DNA of 64,000 bases from JASLDZ01 sp964235945 (GTDB lineage Bacteria; Pseudomonadota; Alphaproteobacteria; Caulobacterales; Caulobacteraceae): assembly GCA_964235945.1 (NCBI GenBank), contig CAXSDV010000004.1, positions 1 to 64,000 of the forward strand, written 5' to 3'. The position numbers were made by a program, and so were the translations under genes. Positions 33,672 to 42,421 of this stretch are shown here, in pieces. Below the pieces are notes generated by a model that made no database searches, was not told the origin of the DNA, and worked only from the letters and a program-made list of their open reading frames with translations. How positions within the stretch are numbered: position 1 is the first letter of the stretch; each line of letters begins with the position of its first letter.

Positions 33672-33854
33672 GTGCAGACGACCTCGCTGCCGCCGGGGGC
33701 CGACGACCAGATCACCTCGCGCGTTCAACATGGCCGGACCATCCTGGCCTGGCGCGACGGCGCGCCGATCCGCTTCGAGAACATCGGGGCGGGAAGAACA
33801 GGAGGGCGGCTCCGGCGGCCTCCACGGCCGTGCTTCTACGGCGGGCGGGTCTAG
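33672..33854 (+). CDS. Possible small protein or gene remnant
   Basis: 60-codon open frame starting with GTG, reading QTTSLPPGADDQITSRVQHG then TILAWRDGAPIRFENIGAG before degenerating into Arg/Gly/Pro. The first 40 residues look protein-like, but no family is recognised and the end overlaps the convergent ROK kinase stop by 4 bp. It may be a remnant or chance frame. Confidence 0.2.
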   Translation: MQTTSLPPGADDQITSRVQHGRTILAWRDGAPIRFENIGAGRTGGRLRRPPRPCFYGGRV

Positions 33855-34819
33855 CCGCCGCCGCGCTCGGGGCGGGGGGACCAGAGCCAGGCGGCGCCGC
33901 GCACGCCCGAGGCGTCGCCGTGGAGGTTCTTCACCACCCGCGCGACCGGCCGGTCGGTGAACACGTAGGGCGCCATGGCGTCCGGCAGGCGGGCGTAGAG
34001 CGCCTCCACGTTGGACATGCCGCCGCCCAGCACGATCACCTCCGGGTCCAGGATGTTGCAGATCACCGCCAGGCCGCGCCCCAGCCGGCCCACGTAGGCG
34101 TCCAGCGCGGCGCGGGCCGCGGGATCGCCCTGCGCCGCGCGGGCCACGATGGCGGGCGCGCGCAGGGAACCGTCGGCCCCCGGCCGCCGGCGGTGGTCGT
34201 CCTCGAAGCCCGGGCCCGACACCCAGCGCTCAAGGCAGCCGTGCAGGCCGCACCAGCAGGCGGGGCCTGGGTTCTCCTCGACGGTGGGCCAGGGCAGCGG
34301 GACGTGCCCCCACTCCCCCGCTATGCCGCCCGCCCCGGGCAGGAGCGCGCCGTCCACGGTGACCCCGCCCCCCGCCCCCGTGCCGATGATCACGCCGAAA
34401 ACCACGCGCGCGCCGGCCGCCGCGCCGTCCACCGCCTCGGACAGGGTGAAGCAGTCGGCGTCGTTGGCCACGCGCACCCGGCGGCCGGTGGCCGCTTCAA
34501 GGTCGGCGGGGAAGTCGCGCCCGTTCAGGTAGGTCAGGTTGGCGTTGCGCACGCGCCCGCTGGAGGGCGAGACCGATCCCGGCATGCCCAGGCCCAGCGG
34601 CGTGTCCCGGTCGGGGGCCAGGGAGTCGGCCAGATCGCGTAGGGCGACCAGCAGGTCGTCGTACCCGGCCGGGGTGGGCGTGCGGCGTTGCTCGCCGACG
34701 GCGCCCCCCGGCGACAGCACGGCCGCCGCGATCTTGGTGCCTCCCAGGTCCACGCCCAGCAGGGGTGGGGACGAACCGGGCCGGGCCGCGATCCCGGCCC
34801 GGACGAAGGGGGCCGTCAT
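33851..34819 (-). CDS. ROK-family sugar kinase (mannokinase/fructokinase type)
   Basis: 322-aa ROK kinase. The ATP-binding start is LLGVDLGGTKIAAAVL, the second phosphate motif is GVIIGTGAGGGV, and the ROK zinc-binding signature is GHVPLPWP...CWCGLHGCLERWVSG. The sequence after the zinc motif (GPGFEDDH) recalls manno(fructo)kinase (Mak). The ATG overlaps the stop of the beta-mannosidase-like gene (ATGA), so the two are co-translated. Phosphorylation of mannose released by that enzyme is therefore a reasonable inference. Glucokinase or fructokinase activity cannot be excluded. Confidence 0.85.
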   Translation of the reverse strand: MTAPFVRAGIAARPGSSPPLLGVDLGGTKIAAAVLSPGGAVGEQRRTPTPAGYDDLLVALRDLADSLAPDRDTPLGLGMPGSVSPSSGRVRNANLTYLNGRDFPADLEAATGRRVRVANDADCFTLSEAVDGAAAGARVVFGVIIGTGAGGGVTVDGALLPGAGGIAGEWGHVPLPWPTVEENPGPACWCGLHGCLERWVSGPGFEDDHRRRPGADGSLRAPAIVARAAQGDPAARAALDAYVGRLGRGLAVICNILDPEVIVLGGGMSNVEALYARLPDAMAPYVFTDRPVARVVKNLHGDASGVRGAAWLWSPRPERGGG

Positions 34820-37800
34820 CGGATGGGAGCCTCGGCCTCACGCGCGTTCCAACCACGCACGCTGAACTTGGCGGCGGGGGTGGGCGCGTTCGCCGGATAG
34901 CGCACGGTCAGGGTGCGCGTCTCCCCGGGCGGCAGGGAGACGTAGTTGTCCTCGTAGAAGGCGGGGAGCACCCGCGCCCCCGCCGCATCCTCCAGGGTGA
35001 GCTTGACCGCCAGCACGGGGGTGGCGGCGGGGTTGGACAAGCGCACTTCCACCACGCGCTCGCCGTTCTCCAGCGCCGGACGGGCGCGGGCGTCCACCGT
35101 CACGGGCGTCGAGGGCAGGTCGTTCAGCTTGCGGTAGTCGGCGTCGGCGCGGGCGCGCCAGTAGATGTTGCGCGACAGGGGCGCTCCCGAGCCGTCCGCG
35201 AGTTGAAGGTCCACCAGCACCGGGCCGACCGCCATGGCCGCGTCCAGCGGCAGGGGCTCGCCCCGGGTGACGCCGCCCGCGACCACCGACACGGGGCGGC
35301 TCGTTTCCGACAGCTTGCGGCCGTCCAGCGCGAACACCCGGGCGCGCACCGTCCCGCGCACGGGCGCGGTGGTGGTGTCGGTCACGGTGATCCGGTCGTC
35401 GGGCAGGTCGAGCTGGACGTGGACCGGCTCGGCCGCGTGCTTGGCCCCGTAATAGCTGGCGGAGGTGTCGTAGTCCCACCCGTAGATCTGCCACACGTTG
35501 GACGGCCAGGCGGGCTGCGTCATCCACAGCATCCGCCCGCTGGTGGAGGTCCACAGCCCGGCGTTCATGCCCTCGAACACGGCGCGGTGGCCGTCATAAT
35601 TCATCATCTGCGCCTTGCGCTCGAAGTCCTCCAACGAGGTCGGCGCGCCGAAGCGGGCGGCGAGGGTGGCCATGAACGGGTGGACGTCGCCGTTCCCGCT
35701 CTGGTGCCAGTCGTGGTAGGCCCAGGCGTCCGACACCGGCCAACGGTCGGCGGGAGCTATGGCCGCCTTGAAGCCCTCCAGGGTGGAGAAGGACGGCAGT
35801 CCGACCTCCACGGCGTAACCCTTGGACAGCTTGGTGAAGTAGTCGGCTTCCGGCTGGAACTTGTAGGGGCCCGAGTCCTGCAGGTTGATGCGGTTGGAGC
35901 CGCCCGCATAATAGCGCGTGCCGTCCAGCTCGCGGGTGATCTTCTCCAGCCCTTCGTTGAGGATCGGCTGCGGCACGCCCTCGTTGCGGCCGATCCACAC
36001 CATCACGGAGGGATGGTTGCGGAAGCGACTCACCACGTCGGCGGCGTTGGCCAGGAACAGCTGCGGGTCCTCCGCCTCGAGATTGTAGTTCTGGGTCGAC
36101 TCCCAGAAGTCGTTCCACACGAGGATGCCGTACTGGTCGGCGAGGTCGTACAGAGCCTCCTCCGTGTCCTGGCCCACCCAGTTGCGCAGCACGTTCATGT
36201 GGGCGTCGCGGTTCAGCCGGAAGTAGGGCTCCAGCCGGTCGCGGCCCACGCGCTTCATGAAGTCGTCCATGCCCCAGGCCCCGCCGCGGATGGCGATGCG
36301 CTCGCCGTTCACGCGCACCACCAGGAAGGGCGAGAGCGGGTCGTCGGGCAGGAGCTTCAGCCCCGGCGCGCCCTCGGCCCCCGGGCTGAGCGACACGGCG
36401 TAGGCGCGGCCCGCGTCGTGGATCCCCTCGTGGCTCCCGTCGATCAGCCGCCGCCCGCCGGACTTGGAGGGGTCGAACTCCACGCGCCGCAGGCGCCCCG
36501 CCGCGTCGAAGGCGGAGAGCTCGTAGGTGATCTCGCGCATGCCGAAGCGCAGGTGCGTCTCGTCCGAGACCGCGCCGCCCGTGGTGAAGGCCAGACGCAG
36601 GTCGTGCAGGGCGGGGTCGCCATAGCCGTTGGGCCACCAGAGCTTGGGGTGCGCCACGCGCAGGGCGGCGTACTCGGCCGGGGTGAGCGCCACCTTGTTG
36701 ACGCCGGGCGCGAGCGTCACGGTCTTGGCCACGCGCACGTCGTCGAAGGCGGCGGACACCTCGCCCGTGACGGGGGCGGAGGACAGGTTGGTCAGCTCGG
36801 CGGTGATCGCCACGTCCGCGCGGCTGCGGTCGGGAAGCGGCAGGGTGGTCACCACCCGCGGGTCGCCCAGGCGCACCTCGCCCGTGGCGTGCAGGCGCAC
36901 GTCCTGCCAGACGCCGATGTTGCGGTCGCGCACGCCGGGGATCCAGTCCCAGCCTTCGGTCGCCCCGAAGGTCGGGCCGTCCAGCATCATGGCCCCGCCG
37001 TTCTCGCCGGGGCCCGCCACGATCGACTCCTCCAGCGGGATGCCGGGATGGGGCGGCGGCGAGATGCGCACGGCCAGCACGTGGCGCGCGCCGGGCTTGA
37101 GCCGGTCGGTCACGTCGAAGCGGCCGCGGATGAAGGCTCCGGTGGTGGTTCCCAGCCGCTCGCCGTCCAGCCATACCTGCGCCGCGTAGTTGATCCCTTC
37201 GAACACGAGTTCGGTGCGCCGGCCCGCCAGTTCGGCGGGGGCGTTCAGTTCGGTGCGGTACCACCAGTCGTGGCGCGACAGGCTCTCGGGGATGACGAGG
37301 TTGTTGAGCCCGTAGGCGGGGTCGGGCTGGACGCCGCGGTCCACCAAGGTGGTCAGCACCGTGCCGGGCACGGTGGCCGCCAGCCAGCCGCGGGCGTCGT
37401 AGCCCGGGCGCGAGATCGCCGAACCGTCCGCCCCCTTGAGGTCGGGGGCCGAGGCCAGCCGCCAGCCGCCGGCCAGCGTCCACAGGCCCGGCCCGGAGCG
37501 CGGCAGGGCGGGGCCGGCGTAGGCGGGGCGGGCGACGGGCGCGGTGGGCGGCGCCGCGCTGACGGGAAGCGTTCCCGGCGGCTGGGGGGCGTCGTACCCC
37601 GCCTGGCCCTTGGTCTGCAGAGGCCAGGGCTTCGCGCCTTCGTCCATCCCCAGCGGCGTGGGGCCCGGCGGCCGCGCCGCCAGGGCGCGAAGTTGGGCGG
37701 GGGACAGGGCGCGGTCGTAGAGCGCCGCGTCGCGCACCACGCCCGCGAAGTGCTGGTTGGGGGCGCTCTCCACCTCGCGGGGCGCCAGGTCGAAGCGCGG

Positions 37801-38292
37801 CTTCAGGTCGAGCTGGTACTCGTTCTCCGGCGGCGGCGCGGGCAAGGCGGAGGTCGCAGCCGCGCCCTCGCCGGCCGCGGCGCCGTCCACGTAGAGCCGC
37901 AGCACGCGGCCGTCATAGGTCGCCGCGAGCAGGTGCGGTCCCGCCGGCAAGGGCCGGCGCGAGGAGGCGACGAGCCGCCCGCCCAGGTCGAAGGCCAGCC
38001 GCCCCTGGGCGTCCAGGAGCAGGCGGCGGGCCTGCGGCTGCTTGCGATCGCCCAGCGTGGCCAGGAGCACGGGGCCGGGCGCGCCCGAACGTCCGTCGAA
38101 CCAGCCGGCCAGGGTGAAGGGCGCGCCCGCCGCCAGCACGCTCGAGGCGGGGTCCAGGTCGTGGGAGATCCCCACGGAACCGGAGATGAAGCGCCCGTCG
38201 TAAGGGCCGGCCACGGGGCGCACCGGCGCGGACGCCACGACGTCGCCGGCGGCCTGCGCCGCCACGGCCGGAGCCGGCAGAATCCACATCAT
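34816..38292 (-). CDS. GH2 beta-mannosidase-like glycosidase with LamG domain
   Basis: 1158-aa exported glycoside hydrolase of family GH2. After a short signal-like N-terminus, residues about 45-200 form a concanavalin/LamG-type domain (FTLAGWFDGRSG, LLLDAQGRLAFDLGG). The GH2 sugar-binding, Ig-like and TIM-barrel domains follow. The acid/base is Glu771 in VWIGRNEG and the likely nucleophile Glu829 in VEVGLPSFS. The overall pattern fits beta-mannosidases and exo-beta-glucosaminidases. The LamG module at the N-terminus is unusual for this family and may bind carbohydrate. It is co-translated with the ROK kinase and divergent from a second ROK kinase gene. Confidence 0.85.
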   Translation of the reverse strand: MMWILPAPAVAAQAAGDVVASAPVRPVAGPYDGRFISGSVGISHDLDPASSVLAAGAPFTLAGWFDGRSGAPGPVLLATLGDRKQPQARRLLLDAQGRLAFDLGGRLVASSRRPLPAGPHLLAATYDGRVLRLYVDGAAAGEGAAATSALPAPPPENEYQLDLKPRFDLAPREVESAPNQHFAGVVRDAALYDRALSPAQLRALAARPPGPTPLGMDEGAKPWPLQTKGQAGYDAPQPPGTLPVSAAPPTAPVARPAYAGPALPRSGPGLWTLAGGWRLASAPDLKGADGSAISRPGYDARGWLAATVPGTVLTTLVDRGVQPDPAYGLNNLVIPESLSRHDWWYRTELNAPAELAGRRTELVFEGINYAAQVWLDGERLGTTTGAFIRGRFDVTDRLKPGARHVLAVRISPPPHPGIPLEESIVAGPGENGGAMMLDGPTFGATEGWDWIPGVRDRNIGVWQDVRLHATGEVRLGDPRVVTTLPLPDRSRADVAITAELTNLSSAPVTGEVSAAFDDVRVAKTVTLAPGVNKVALTPAEYAALRVAHPKLWWPNGYGDPALHDLRLAFTTGGAVSDETHLRFGMREITYELSAFDAAGRLRRVEFDPSKSGGRRLIDGSHEGIHDAGRAYAVSLSPGAEGAPGLKLLPDDPLSPFLVVRVNGERIAIRGGAWGMDDFMKRVGRDRLEPYFRLNRDAHMNVLRNWVGQDTEEALYDLADQYGILVWNDFWESTQNYNLEAEDPQLFLANAADVVSRFRNHPSVMVWIGRNEGVPQPILNEGLEKITRELDGTRYYAGGSNRINLQDSGPYKFQPEADYFTKLSKGYAVEVGLPSFSTLEGFKAAIAPADRWPVSDAWAYHDWHQSGNGDVHPFMATLAARFGAPTSLEDFERKAQMMNYDGHRAVFEGMNAGLWTSTSGRMLWMTQPAWPSNVWQIYGWDYDTSASYYGAKHAAEPVHVQLDLPDDRITVTDTTTAPVRGTVRARVFALDGRKLSETSRPVSVVAGGVTRGEPLPLDAAMAVGPVLVDLQLADGSGAPLSRNIYWRARADADYRKLNDLPSTPVTVDARARPALENGERVVEVRLSNPAATPVLAVKLTLEDAAGARVLPAFYEDNYVSLPPGETRTLTVRYPANAPTPAAKFSVRGWNAREAEAPIR

Positions 38293-38536
38293 GACGCTTC
38301 CCCTCGGCGGATCTTCGGGCCCGCCAATCGCAAACTCTTTTTCTTATTCGAAAGGCCGGCCGCCGCGCTGTCAAGCCGTCGCCGTTACATGATCCTGCCG
38401 AACACGCTTGGCGGCCGCCGCGCGCTCACCGAAGGTCGCCGGTGGCGGCTGCGAAGCGGCGCGCGACGGGCTATGCGGGACGGTGGACTCTCCCCGCGCG
38501 CGCGCGACGGCCGTCCAGGTGAACGGGAGGCCGTCG

Positions 38537-39448
38537 ATGTCGCAAGGGGGAGCGCGCCGCGCGAGGACGGCGGGTGTGGAGTTGGGCGGCACCAAGGTGC
38601 TCGTCACCGTCGGCGAAGGGCCGCACCTGCACACGACGCCCGTGCGCCTGGTCACCGGCGCGCCGGAGGCGACCCTGGGCGCGGTGACGGCCGCCCTCAC
38701 CCGCCTGCGCGACGAGGCGGGCGGCTTCGAGGCGGTGGGGGTGGCGGGCTTCGGACCCCTCGAGCTCGACCCCGCCTCCCCCCGCTACGGCCACCTGCTG
38801 AAAACGCCCAAGCCCGGTTGGGAGGGCGCCGATCTGCTGGGCCCGATCCGGCGGGCGTTCGACGTACCCGTCGCGCTGGAGACCGACGTGAACGCCGCCG
38901 CGGTCGCCGAGGGGCTGTGGGGCGCCGCCCGGGGCCTGGCCGACCACGCCTACGTGACGGTGGGCACCGGCGTGGGGGTGGGCTTGGTCGTGGGCGGCCG
39001 TCCCGTCCACGGCGCGGGCCATCCGGAGGCGGGCCACATGCTCGTGCGCCCCTCGCCGGGAGACGACTTCGCCGGGGCCTGCCCCTGGCACGGCCGCTGC
39101 GTGGAAGGGTTGATCAGCGGCTCCGCCCTGCAAACGCGCCTGGGGGTTCCCGGCGCGGACATCCCGGCGGACCATCCGGTGTGGGCGCTGTGCGGCGATT
39201 ATCTCGGCCAGCTCTGCGCCGCCCTGGTGCTGACGGCCGCGCCCCGTCGCATCGTGGTCGGCGGCGGCGTCGGCCTGCGCCCCGAACTGCTGGATCCCGC
39301 CCGGGCGGGGTTGCTCAAGGCGTTGAACGGCTACCTGGAGCGGCTGGCCACGCCCGAGCAGGCCCAGGACCTGATCCGACCGGCGCAATTGGAGAACGCC
39401 GGGCTGATGGGCGCCCTGCACCTGGCGGCCGAAGCGGCCCGAGGCTGA
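38537..39448 (+). CDS. ROK-family fructokinase
   Basis: 303-aa ROK kinase of the YdhR/fructokinase type. GVELGGTKVLVTVG is the phosphate-binding start and VTVGTGVGVGLVVGG the second motif. The zinc site resembles that of zinc-dependent fructokinases: GHPEAGHMLVRP and ACPWHGRCVEGLISG supply His and Cys ligands. The ATG at 38537 has GGGAGG 6 bp upstream. It is divergent from the GH2 gene across 244 bp that include an AT-rich stretch (38332-38356), the likely promoter area for one or both. Convergent with the SDR gene. Confidence 0.87.
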   Translation: MSQGGARRARTAGVELGGTKVLVTVGEGPHLHTTPVRLVTGAPEATLGAVTAALTRLRDEAGGFEAVGVAGFGPLELDPASPRYGHLLKTPKPGWEGADLLGPIRRAFDVPVALETDVNAAAVAEGLWGAARGLADHAYVTVGTGVGVGLVVGGRPVHGAGHPEAGHMLVRPSPGDDFAGACPWHGRCVEGLISGSALQTRLGVPGADIPADHPVWALCGDYLGQLCAALVLTAAPRRIVVGGGVGLRPELLDPARAGLLKALNGYLERLATPEQAQDLIRPAQLENAGLMGALHLAAEAARG

Positions 39449-39466
39449 GCGACCGAACGCCCCTCG

Positions 39467-40249
39467 TCAGCGCGGAGCCATGCGGATGGCGCCGTCCAGC
39501 CGCACGTGCTCGCCGTTCATGTACACGGTCTCCAGGAGGAACAGCGCCAGGGCGGCGTACTCCTCCGGGCGGCCCAGGCGCTTGGGGAAGGGGATGTTCG
39601 CCGCCAGCGCGTCCTGCACGTTCTGCGGCATGGCGGTCATCATGGGCGTGCCGAATATGCCCGGCAGGATGGTGTTGACGCGCACGCCGTCGGTCATCAG
39701 GTCGCGCGCGATCGGCAAGGTCATGCCCAGCACCCCCGCCTTGGACGCCGCGTAGGCCGCCTGGCCGATCTGCCCGTCCTGGGCGGCCACCGAGGCGGTG
39801 CAGACGATCGCGCCGCGTTCGCCGTCCTCCAGCGGGTCGAGCCCCGCCATGCCCGCCGCGCTCTTGGACAGGCAGCGGAAGGTGCCGACGAGGTTCACGT
39901 CGATCACCTTCTGGAACAGCGACAGGGGATGGGGCTTCACCGCGCCCGTGGCCTTGTCGCGCCCCACCGTCTTGGCCCCGGGGGCTATGCCCGCGCAGTT
40001 GACCAGCACGCGCTCCACCCCGTGGACGGCGCGAACGGCGGCCAGCCCCGCGTCGACGGACGCGTCGTCCGTCACGTCCACCGCGGCGAAGGTTCCGCCG
40101 ATCTCGGCGGCGACGGCCCGGCCGCGCTCCGCGTTCATGTCGAACACGGCCACGCGCACGCCGCGGGCGGCCAGCGCCCGGGCGGTGGCCTCGCCCAGGC
40201 CGGAAGCGGCTCCGGTGACCACGGCCGCGATGTCGGAGGTGAGCTTCAC
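39467..40249 (-). CDS. SDR-family 3-hydroxyacyl-CoA dehydrogenase type
   Basis: 260-aa short-chain dehydrogenase/reductase. The NAD-binding motif is VVTGAASGLGEATARAL with Asp after strand 2 (AVFDMN), which favours NAD. NCAGIAPG, the Ser of CTASVAAQDGQIGQ and the catalytic YAASKAG are present. The QIGQAAYAASKAGVLGMTLP region closely fits the type II 3-hydroxyacyl-CoA dehydrogenase (HSD17B10-like) group, which acts in fatty-acid or branched-chain acyl-CoA breakdown. No pathway partners lie next to it. Confidence 0.85.
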   Translation of the reverse strand: MKLTSDIAAVVTGAASGLGEATARALAARGVRVAVFDMNAERGRAVAAEIGGTFAAVDVTDDASVDAGLAAVRAVHGVERVLVNCAGIAPGAKTVGRDKATGAVKPHPLSLFQKVIDVNLVGTFRCLSKSAAGMAGLDPLEDGERGAIVCTASVAAQDGQIGQAAYAASKAGVLGMTLPIARDLMTDGVRVNTILPGIFGTPMMTAMPQNVQDALAANIPFPKRLGRPEEYAALALFLLETVYMNGEHVRLDGAIRMAPR

Positions 40250-40310
40250 GCGACGGGACTCCTGGAGGTGTGCGGTCGAAGCCCGGGCGCACCCGGGCCG
40301 AGGCGACGCG

Positions 40311-40661
40311 TCAGTCGACGGTGTTGCCCGCGGGCCGGTCCTGATCGGCGCCCGGGTCCGCGTCCGACGTGGTATTCGCGTCGCGATGCGCGGAGGTCAT
40401 GCCCACGGCGGCGGCGTCCTCCTGCATCTGCGCGTCGGCGGCGAGCGGGGTGTCCTGCACCACCGCCGCCGCGTGCTTGGGTTTCGGCTTGGGCGGCGGC
40501 GGGGGCGGAGGCGGCGTCGGCTGGACGGCCTCGGGCGGCGGCGGGGCGGCGGGCGCCTCGGGCTGCTCCTCCGCCTTGCGCGAGCAGGCCGAGACGGCCA
40601 GCGCGGCGAGAACGGCGACGGCGGCGAAGCGCGCGGTGCGGCGCGGGGCGGAGCGGCTCAT
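40311..40661 (-). CDS. Proline-rich small lipoprotein
   Basis: 116-aa lipoprotein of unknown function: AAVAVLAALAVSAC forms the lipobox. The mature protein has a Glu/Ala/Pro stretch, a run of prolines and alternating Pro-Lys (PPPPKPKPKH), and then an acidic tail. Such extended regions can span the periplasm. The ATG at 40661 overlaps the stop of the L,D-transpeptidase gene (ATGA), implying co-translation and a cell-wall role. Confidence 0.75.
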   Translation of the reverse strand: MSRSAPRRTARFAAVAVLAALAVSACSRKAEEQPEAPAAPPPPEAVQPTPPPPPPPPKPKPKHAAAVVQDTPLAADAQMQEDAAAVGMTSAHRDANTTSDADPGADQDRPAGNTVD

Positions 40662-42304
40662 CGGGCGGCCACCGTGTCGGGCCGGGCCGGGCCGGGCGTG
40701 GCGCCCTTCAGCCGGGAAACCAGCGTCTCGTCCCAATTGTAGGGGTCGGCGCGGAAGTTGATGCGCCCATCCGGCCCCGCATAGGCGGTCCAGTACAGCA
40801 GGTAGACCGACAGCGGCTCGGGCAGGGAGACGCGGGTGGTGTCGCCCTTGTCGATGATCGACTGCACCGCCGCCTTGTCCGGCGCCTCCGCGCTGCCGTT
40901 CAGCACCAGGGCCGCCAGGTCCGCCGGCCGCTCCAGCCGCACGCAGCCGTGGCTGACCAGGCGCGCATACTTGCCGAAGGCGCCGTGGTTGGGCGTGTCG
41001 TGCAGGTACACGCCGTAGGGGTTGGGAAAGTCGAACTTCACCCGGCCGAGCGCGGAGTGGTCGCCCGCCGCCTGCTGCAGGCGGGTGCCGCCGTCGGGGG
41101 TTTTGATGACCTTGTAATAGTTGCGCGCCAGGTAGCCCTTGTGGGCGTGCTCCTTGGGCCAGAGCTCCTTGGTGGCGATGGAGCTCGGCACGTTCCACGG
41201 CGGGTTGAGCACCACGCTGTGGATCACCGACTGCAGCATGGGGGTGGCGTCGTCCGGCCGGCCGGTGACCGCGCGCATGGAGGTGACGGGCTGGTCGGCC
41301 TTGAACAGGGTCAGGACCGCGGCGGCGATGTTCACCTGGATGCGGTCGGCCGGGAGCGTGGGCGGCAGCCAGCGCCAGCGCTCCATGTTGGCCTCGATCT
41401 GCACCACCCGGTGCGCGGCGGGCACGTTGAGCTCGGCCAGGGTGGCGGCGTCCGTCACGCCGGTGGGGCGCAGGCCGAAGCGGCGCTGGGCGCGCGCCAC
41501 CTCCTCGGCCAGGGCCTGGTCGTAGGGGGCGTCGGCCGCGCCGTCCGCGAGGCTGCGGCCGTCCTCGATCGCCAGGCGCCGGCGCAGGGCGGACACCCGC
41601 GGGCCCGCGGCCCCCAGCGTCATCTCCTCCCCCGCCGGCAGGACGGGCCAGCCGCCCGCCGCCTGGACGCGGCGATAGAAGGCCAGGCCTTTCTTCAGTC
41701 CGTCATAGCCGGCGTAGGGAGGCGGCAGGGACGCCAGCCAGGCGTCCAGCGCGTCGGAGGCGACCGCGGCGTTGAAACCGGGCGTCGGATCGTAGGCGGC
41801 GGGGCGCAGGCCCCAGTCGTGCAGATAGTCGGCCGGGGCGAGGCGGCTGGCGTGCACCGCGCGGGCGTACTGGAGCGCGGCCTCCGCCACCTCGCGCGGA
41901 GGCAGGTCGGACAGGGCCACCGGCTTGACCCCCGCCTGGTCGGCCCCGGCGCCCGCGGCGATCACCCCCTCGGCGTTGGCTGAACGCAGCGCCGAACGGA
42001 GCTGCTCGGCCTGAGCGGCGCTCAGCCGGGCGGGCTTCACCACGGGTGCGGTGGGCGCGGGCGTCGCGGCGGGCGGCGCGTCCGGCAGGCTGCCCACCGG
42101 CGCGGGGCCGGGCACGGGGTCGCCCCCGCCGGGCGTGGTCTGGGCCGCGCCGATCCGGCCGGGCGTGTCCTGGGCCAGGGTGGTCGACGCCGGCCCCATG
42201 GGCGAAGCGCAGGCGGATGTTGCGGTCAGCACCACGGCGGCCAGCGAAGCGGCGCACGGCGCGCGCCGCAGGGAGGCGCAGGGAAGGGCGGGCCTCGGCA
42301 TCAT
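40658..42304 (-). CDS. L,D-transpeptidase (YcbB/LdtD type)
   Basis: About 548 aa, an exported peptidoglycan L,D-transpeptidase. The N-terminus has a hydrophobic segment ending ATSAC, a possible lipobox. A scaffold domain (PGFNAAVASDALDAWLASLP), a peptidoglycan-binding unit (GPRVSALRRRLAIEDG, AQRRFGLRPTGVTDAATLAE) and the YkuD catalytic domain follow. The active-site motif HGCVRLERP places the catalytic Cys at residue 454. It forms 3-3 crosslinks or attaches proteins to the wall. The start is uncertain between 42322, 42304 and 42301; no clear ribosome binding site decides it. Confidence 0.88.
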   Translation of the reverse strand: MMPRPALPCASLRRAPCAASLAAVVLTATSACASPMGPASTTLAQDTPGRIGAAQTTPGGGDPVPGPAPVGSLPDAPPAATPAPTAPVVKPARLSAAQAEQLRSALRSANAEGVIAAGAGADQAGVKPVALSDLPPREVAEAALQYARAVHASRLAPADYLHDWGLRPAAYDPTPGFNAAVASDALDAWLASLPPPYAGYDGLKKGLAFYRRVQAAGGWPVLPAGEEMTLGAAGPRVSALRRRLAIEDGRSLADGAADAPYDQALAEEVARAQRRFGLRPTGVTDAATLAELNVPAAHRVVQIEANMERWRWLPPTLPADRIQVNIAAAVLTLFKADQPVTSMRAVTGRPDDATPMLQSVIHSVVLNPPWNVPSSIATKELWPKEHAHKGYLARNYYKVIKTPDGGTRLQQAAGDHSALGRVKFDFPNPYGVYLHDTPNHGAFGKYARLVSHGCVRLERPADLAALVLNGSAEAPDKAAVQSIIDKGDTTRVSLPEPLSVYLLYWTAYAGPDGRINFRADPYNWDETLVSRLKGATPGPARPDTVAAR

Positions 42305-42421
42305 CACGCTCAGCATCCACATCGGCGCGTCGATACGCCCGACGCCCGCGCGACCACTCCTCGCGCAAATCCACCGCCGGGTGAAGGGGCGGCAAATGCG
42401 AAACCGAGCGCCGGCCCGGCG

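Noticed and set aside
34765..39678. 1637-codon plus-strand open frame
   Set aside because: Antisense shadow of the GH2 and ROK genes; only its last part overlaps the real ROK gene in another frame.
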